A stretch of DNA of 7,144 bases from Pseudomonadota bacterium (GTDB lineage Bacteria; Bdellovibrionota; Oligoflexia; Oligoflexales; Oligoflexaceae): NCBI GenBank assembly GCA_029556045.1, contig JAKQGS010000016.1:1-7144 (forward strand). Reading direction: 5' to 3'. Below are positions 5,303 to 7,144 of the stretch, one piece after another. How positions within the stretch are numbered: position 1 is the stretch's first letter; each line of letters opens with the position of its first letter. The notes beneath the pieces are model-generated. The model was given only the letters and a program-made list of their open reading frames with translations. It had not been told where the DNA came from and searched no databases. Position numbers and translations under genes: made by a program.

Positions 5303-6316
5303 ATGCCCTTCTTCCTGATTCGCCGCATCGCCACGCTGGCCCTGACATTTGTCGGGGTTTCCGTGCTGGCGTTTGCCATGATCCGGTTGGTGCCGGGTGA
5401 TCCGGTTCTGTTGATGCTGGGGGAAAAAGGAGCTGCGCCGGAAGTCTATGCTGAAATGCAGGCCAACCTGGGCCTGGATAAACCTCTGCTGACCCAATAC
5501 GTCCAATACATCACCAAGGCACTGCAGGGGGATCTGGGGGTCTCGATCTTTTCCAAACAGCCGGTTTGGGATGAATTCATTACCCGCTTTCCCGCCACCC
5601 TTGAGCTTGGTCTGATGGGTATGCTCTTTGCCGTGGTTTTGGGAATCCCCTTGGGCACCATCGCCGCGGTACGACGCAATAGCATCATCGACTATCTTCT
5701 GATGGGGGTTTCCCTCATCGGCTATTCCATGCCCATTTTCTGGTGGGGTTTGCTGCTGATTTTATTTTTTTCGGTCCAATGGGGTATTGCCCCGGTATCC
5801 GGGCGCATCGACATTCTCTACGACATTCCCACGGTCACCGGCCTGATGTTTGTGGACACCCTTCTTAGCGACGAGGGTTGGCCGGCATTCTGGGATGCCT
5901 TGCATCACATCATGCTACCAGCCATTGCGCTGGGCACCATCCCGCTGGCGGTCATCGCCCGTATGACACGATCGAGTTTGCTGGAAGTGCTGGGGGAGGA
6001 CTACATTCGCACCGCCCGCGCCAAAGGATTGAACCGCACTCGCGTTATTTTTATTCATGCCCTCCGTAACGCCATGATCCCCGTCGTCACGGTTATCGGC
6101 TTGTTGTTTGGCAGCATCATCACGGGCGCCATACTGACAGAAACCATTTTTTCCTGGCCCGGTATCGGCAAGTGGATCGTCACCAGCGTCACGGCACGGG
6201 ATTATCCAGTTATTCAAGGGGGCATGCTATTGATCGCAGCCCTGGTGATCGCCACCAATCTCACCGTTGATCTCATCAACTCCTTGATGAATCCCAAACT
6301 GCGGGAGCAGCGATGA
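5303..6316 (+). CDS. dppB: Dipeptide ABC transporter permease DppB
   Basis: Inner-membrane permease of 337 residues (E. coli DppB has 339). With DppC it forms the channel through which DppA-delivered dipeptides enter the cytoplasm. About six hydrophobic segments are visible, near residues 10-30, 99-122, 130-158, 199-220, 256-279 and 302-326. The family N-terminus is clear (RLVPGDPV, LGLDKPL, GDLGVSI). The EAA loop that contacts the ATPase subunit starts with GEDYIRTARAKGL at 231-243 and continues to about HALRNAMIP at 252-260. The conserved ILTETIFSWPGIG segment follows at 277-289. The ATG lies 8 nt after the dppA stop with only a weak GAAG-type Shine-Dalgarno sequence, so translation is probably coupled to dppA. 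The TGA stop overlaps the dppC start (ATGA). No key residue is missing. Confidence 0.95.
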   Translation: MPFFLIRRIATLALTFVGVSVLAFAMIRLVPGDPVLLMLGEKGAAPEVYAEMQANLGLDKPLLTQYVQYITKALQGDLGVSIFSKQPVWDEFITRFPATLELGLMGMLFAVVLGIPLGTIAAVRRNSIIDYLLMGVSLIGYSMPIFWWGLLLILFFSVQWGIAPVSGRIDILYDIPTVTGLMFVDTLLSDEGWPAFWDALHHIMLPAIALGTIPLAVIARMTRSSLLEVLGEDYIRTARAKGLNRTRVIFIHALRNAMIPVVTVIGLLFGSIITGAILTETIFSWPGIGKWIVTSVTARDYPVIQGGMLLIAALVIATNLTVDLINSLMNPKLREQR

Positions 6317-7144
6317 CCGCTTCCACGACCTCCGCCCCCGAAGACTTTGATGGCGCAGGCCGATCCGCACCGGATACCTCCAGCCTGCTGGGAGAATTTT
6401 GGTTTTTCTTTCGCCAAAACCGGGGTGCCCTTATCGGACTCATCATCGTTGCCCTGTTTGCCATAGCGGCCCTCGGGGCCCCCTGGTTGACCGCATACGA
6501 TCCCGCCGCTATCGATACAGCGGCCCTGCGTTTGCCGCCATCCTTTGTGGAGGGCGGCTCCCCGGCCCATTGGTTGGGAACGGATGATGTGGGGCGGGAC
6601 ATCTGGTCAAGACTGGTCTTTGGCGCCCGCGTTTCTCTGGGGGTCGGCGCCTTTGTGGTTTTGATATCCATGACGATCGGCACGTTTCTGGGATTGATCG
6701 CCGGCTATTTTGGCGGATTTTGGGACCAACTCATTATGCGGATCGTGGACATTGTGATGACGTTGCCCTCGATCCTCCTGGCGATCGTCGTGGTGGCCAT
6801 CCTGGGACCAAGCCTCACCAATGCGGTACTGGCGGTCAGCATAGTGGCCATTCCCAACTTTGTGCGGATTGTCCGGGCTTCCGTCATGGCGGAAAAGGTC
6901 AAACCCTATGTCACCGCTTCCCGCTGTTTCGGAGCGGGAGCGCCACGCCTGATCTTTGGCAATATCCTGCCCAACTGCATGGCACCGCTGCTGGTGCAGG
7001 CCTCTCTGGGATTCAGCGATGGCATTTTGAACGCAGCGGCCCTGGGATTTCTGGGTCTGGGGGCCCAGCCCCCCACCCCCGAATGGGGCACCATGCTGGC
7101 GGATGCCCGCTCCTATATCGAAAGCGCCCCCTGGCTGGTGACCC
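6313..7144 (+). CDS. dppC: Dipeptide ABC transporter permease DppC (3' end cut by window)
   Basis: Second inner-membrane permease of the dipeptide transporter, partner of DppB. The window holds 277 codons and then ends. E. coli DppC has 300 residues and the alignment reaches the SAxWxVT segment, so roughly 25-30 residues are missing. After a hydrophilic N-terminus come a first membrane segment at about 39-58, the signature LGTDDVGRDIWSRL at 88-101, further hydrophobic segments at about 109-131, 151-165 and 169-181, and the EAA loop at 194-221 (EKVKPYVTAS to NILPN). AALGFLGLGAQPPTPEWGTM near the end is typical of DppC. The start is fixed by the ATGA overlap with dppB. The ATPase genes dppD and dppF are expected beyond the right edge. 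Confidence 0.94.
   Translation, partial: MTASTTSAPEDFDGAGRSAPDTSSLLGEFWFFFRQNRGALIGLIIVALFAIAALGAPWLTAYDPAAIDTAALRLPPSFVEGGSPAHWLGTDDVGRDIWSRLVFGARVSLGVGAFVVLISMTIGTFLGLIAGYFGGFWDQLIMRIVDIVMTLPSILLAIVVVAILGPSLTNAVLAVSIVAIPNFVRIVRASVMAEKVKPYVTASRCFGAGAPRLIFGNILPNCMAPLLVQASLGFSDGILNAAALGFLGLGAQPPTPEWGTMLADARSYIESAPWLVT

Noticed and set aside
4272..5348. Long antisense open frame (358 codons) opposite dppA
   Set aside because: It is a mirror of the dppA reading frame in a G+C-moderate gene. Its His/Gly/Phe-rich translation matches no family I know, it has no ribosome binding site, and dppA is unambiguous.

Overview
The window looks like chromosomal DNA of a Gram-negative bacterium, most likely a member of Pseudomonadota. 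The basis is an E. coli-type dipeptide transporter (dppA-dppB-dppC order, DppA with a Sec signal peptide and both disulfide cysteine pairs), a Bcp-type peroxiredoxin, and a DUF1566 protein of a style I associate with magnetotactic and other environmental proteobacteria and desulfobacteria. The genus cannot be fixed from the sequence.

Left part (about 1-1245, minus strand): one DUF1566 gene with a complete C-terminal domain. Its first 25-30 codons are extremely AT-rich, contain no signal peptide and look unrelated to the rest. Middle (about 1160-2920): an AT-rich stretch with a noncoding gap of about 350 bp followed by a plus-strand gene for a stand-alone ATPase (P-loop, Walker B, C-terminal winged helix) of unknown role. 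The composition change near 1160 is sharp (53% G+C in 1091-1160, 16% in 1161-1230), so this stretch may have been inserted or recombined beside, or into, the DUF1566 gene.

Right part (about 2920-7144, plus strand): ordinary-looking housekeeping DNA. A bcp peroxiredoxin gene with a strong ribosome binding site is followed after a short gap by dppA, dppB and dppC. dppC is cut by the window edge. DppA captures peptide in the periplasm and DppB/DppC form the membrane channel. The ATPases (DppD/DppF in E. coli) are not in the window and would be expected downstream. dppA and dppB are 8 nt apart and dppB/dppC overlap by ATGA, so they form one operon. A GC-rich hairpin at the start of dppA covers one possible ribosome binding site.

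I found no RNA gene, CRISPR array, transposase, integrase or reverse transcriptase, and nothing that amounts to a clear new system. The leads are the chimeric-looking DUF1566 gene (a domain used elsewhere as a diversity-generating retroelement target), the AT-rich ATPase segment with a phased repeat over its candidate promoter, a perfect inverted repeat at 2845-2875, and the dppA leader hairpin.
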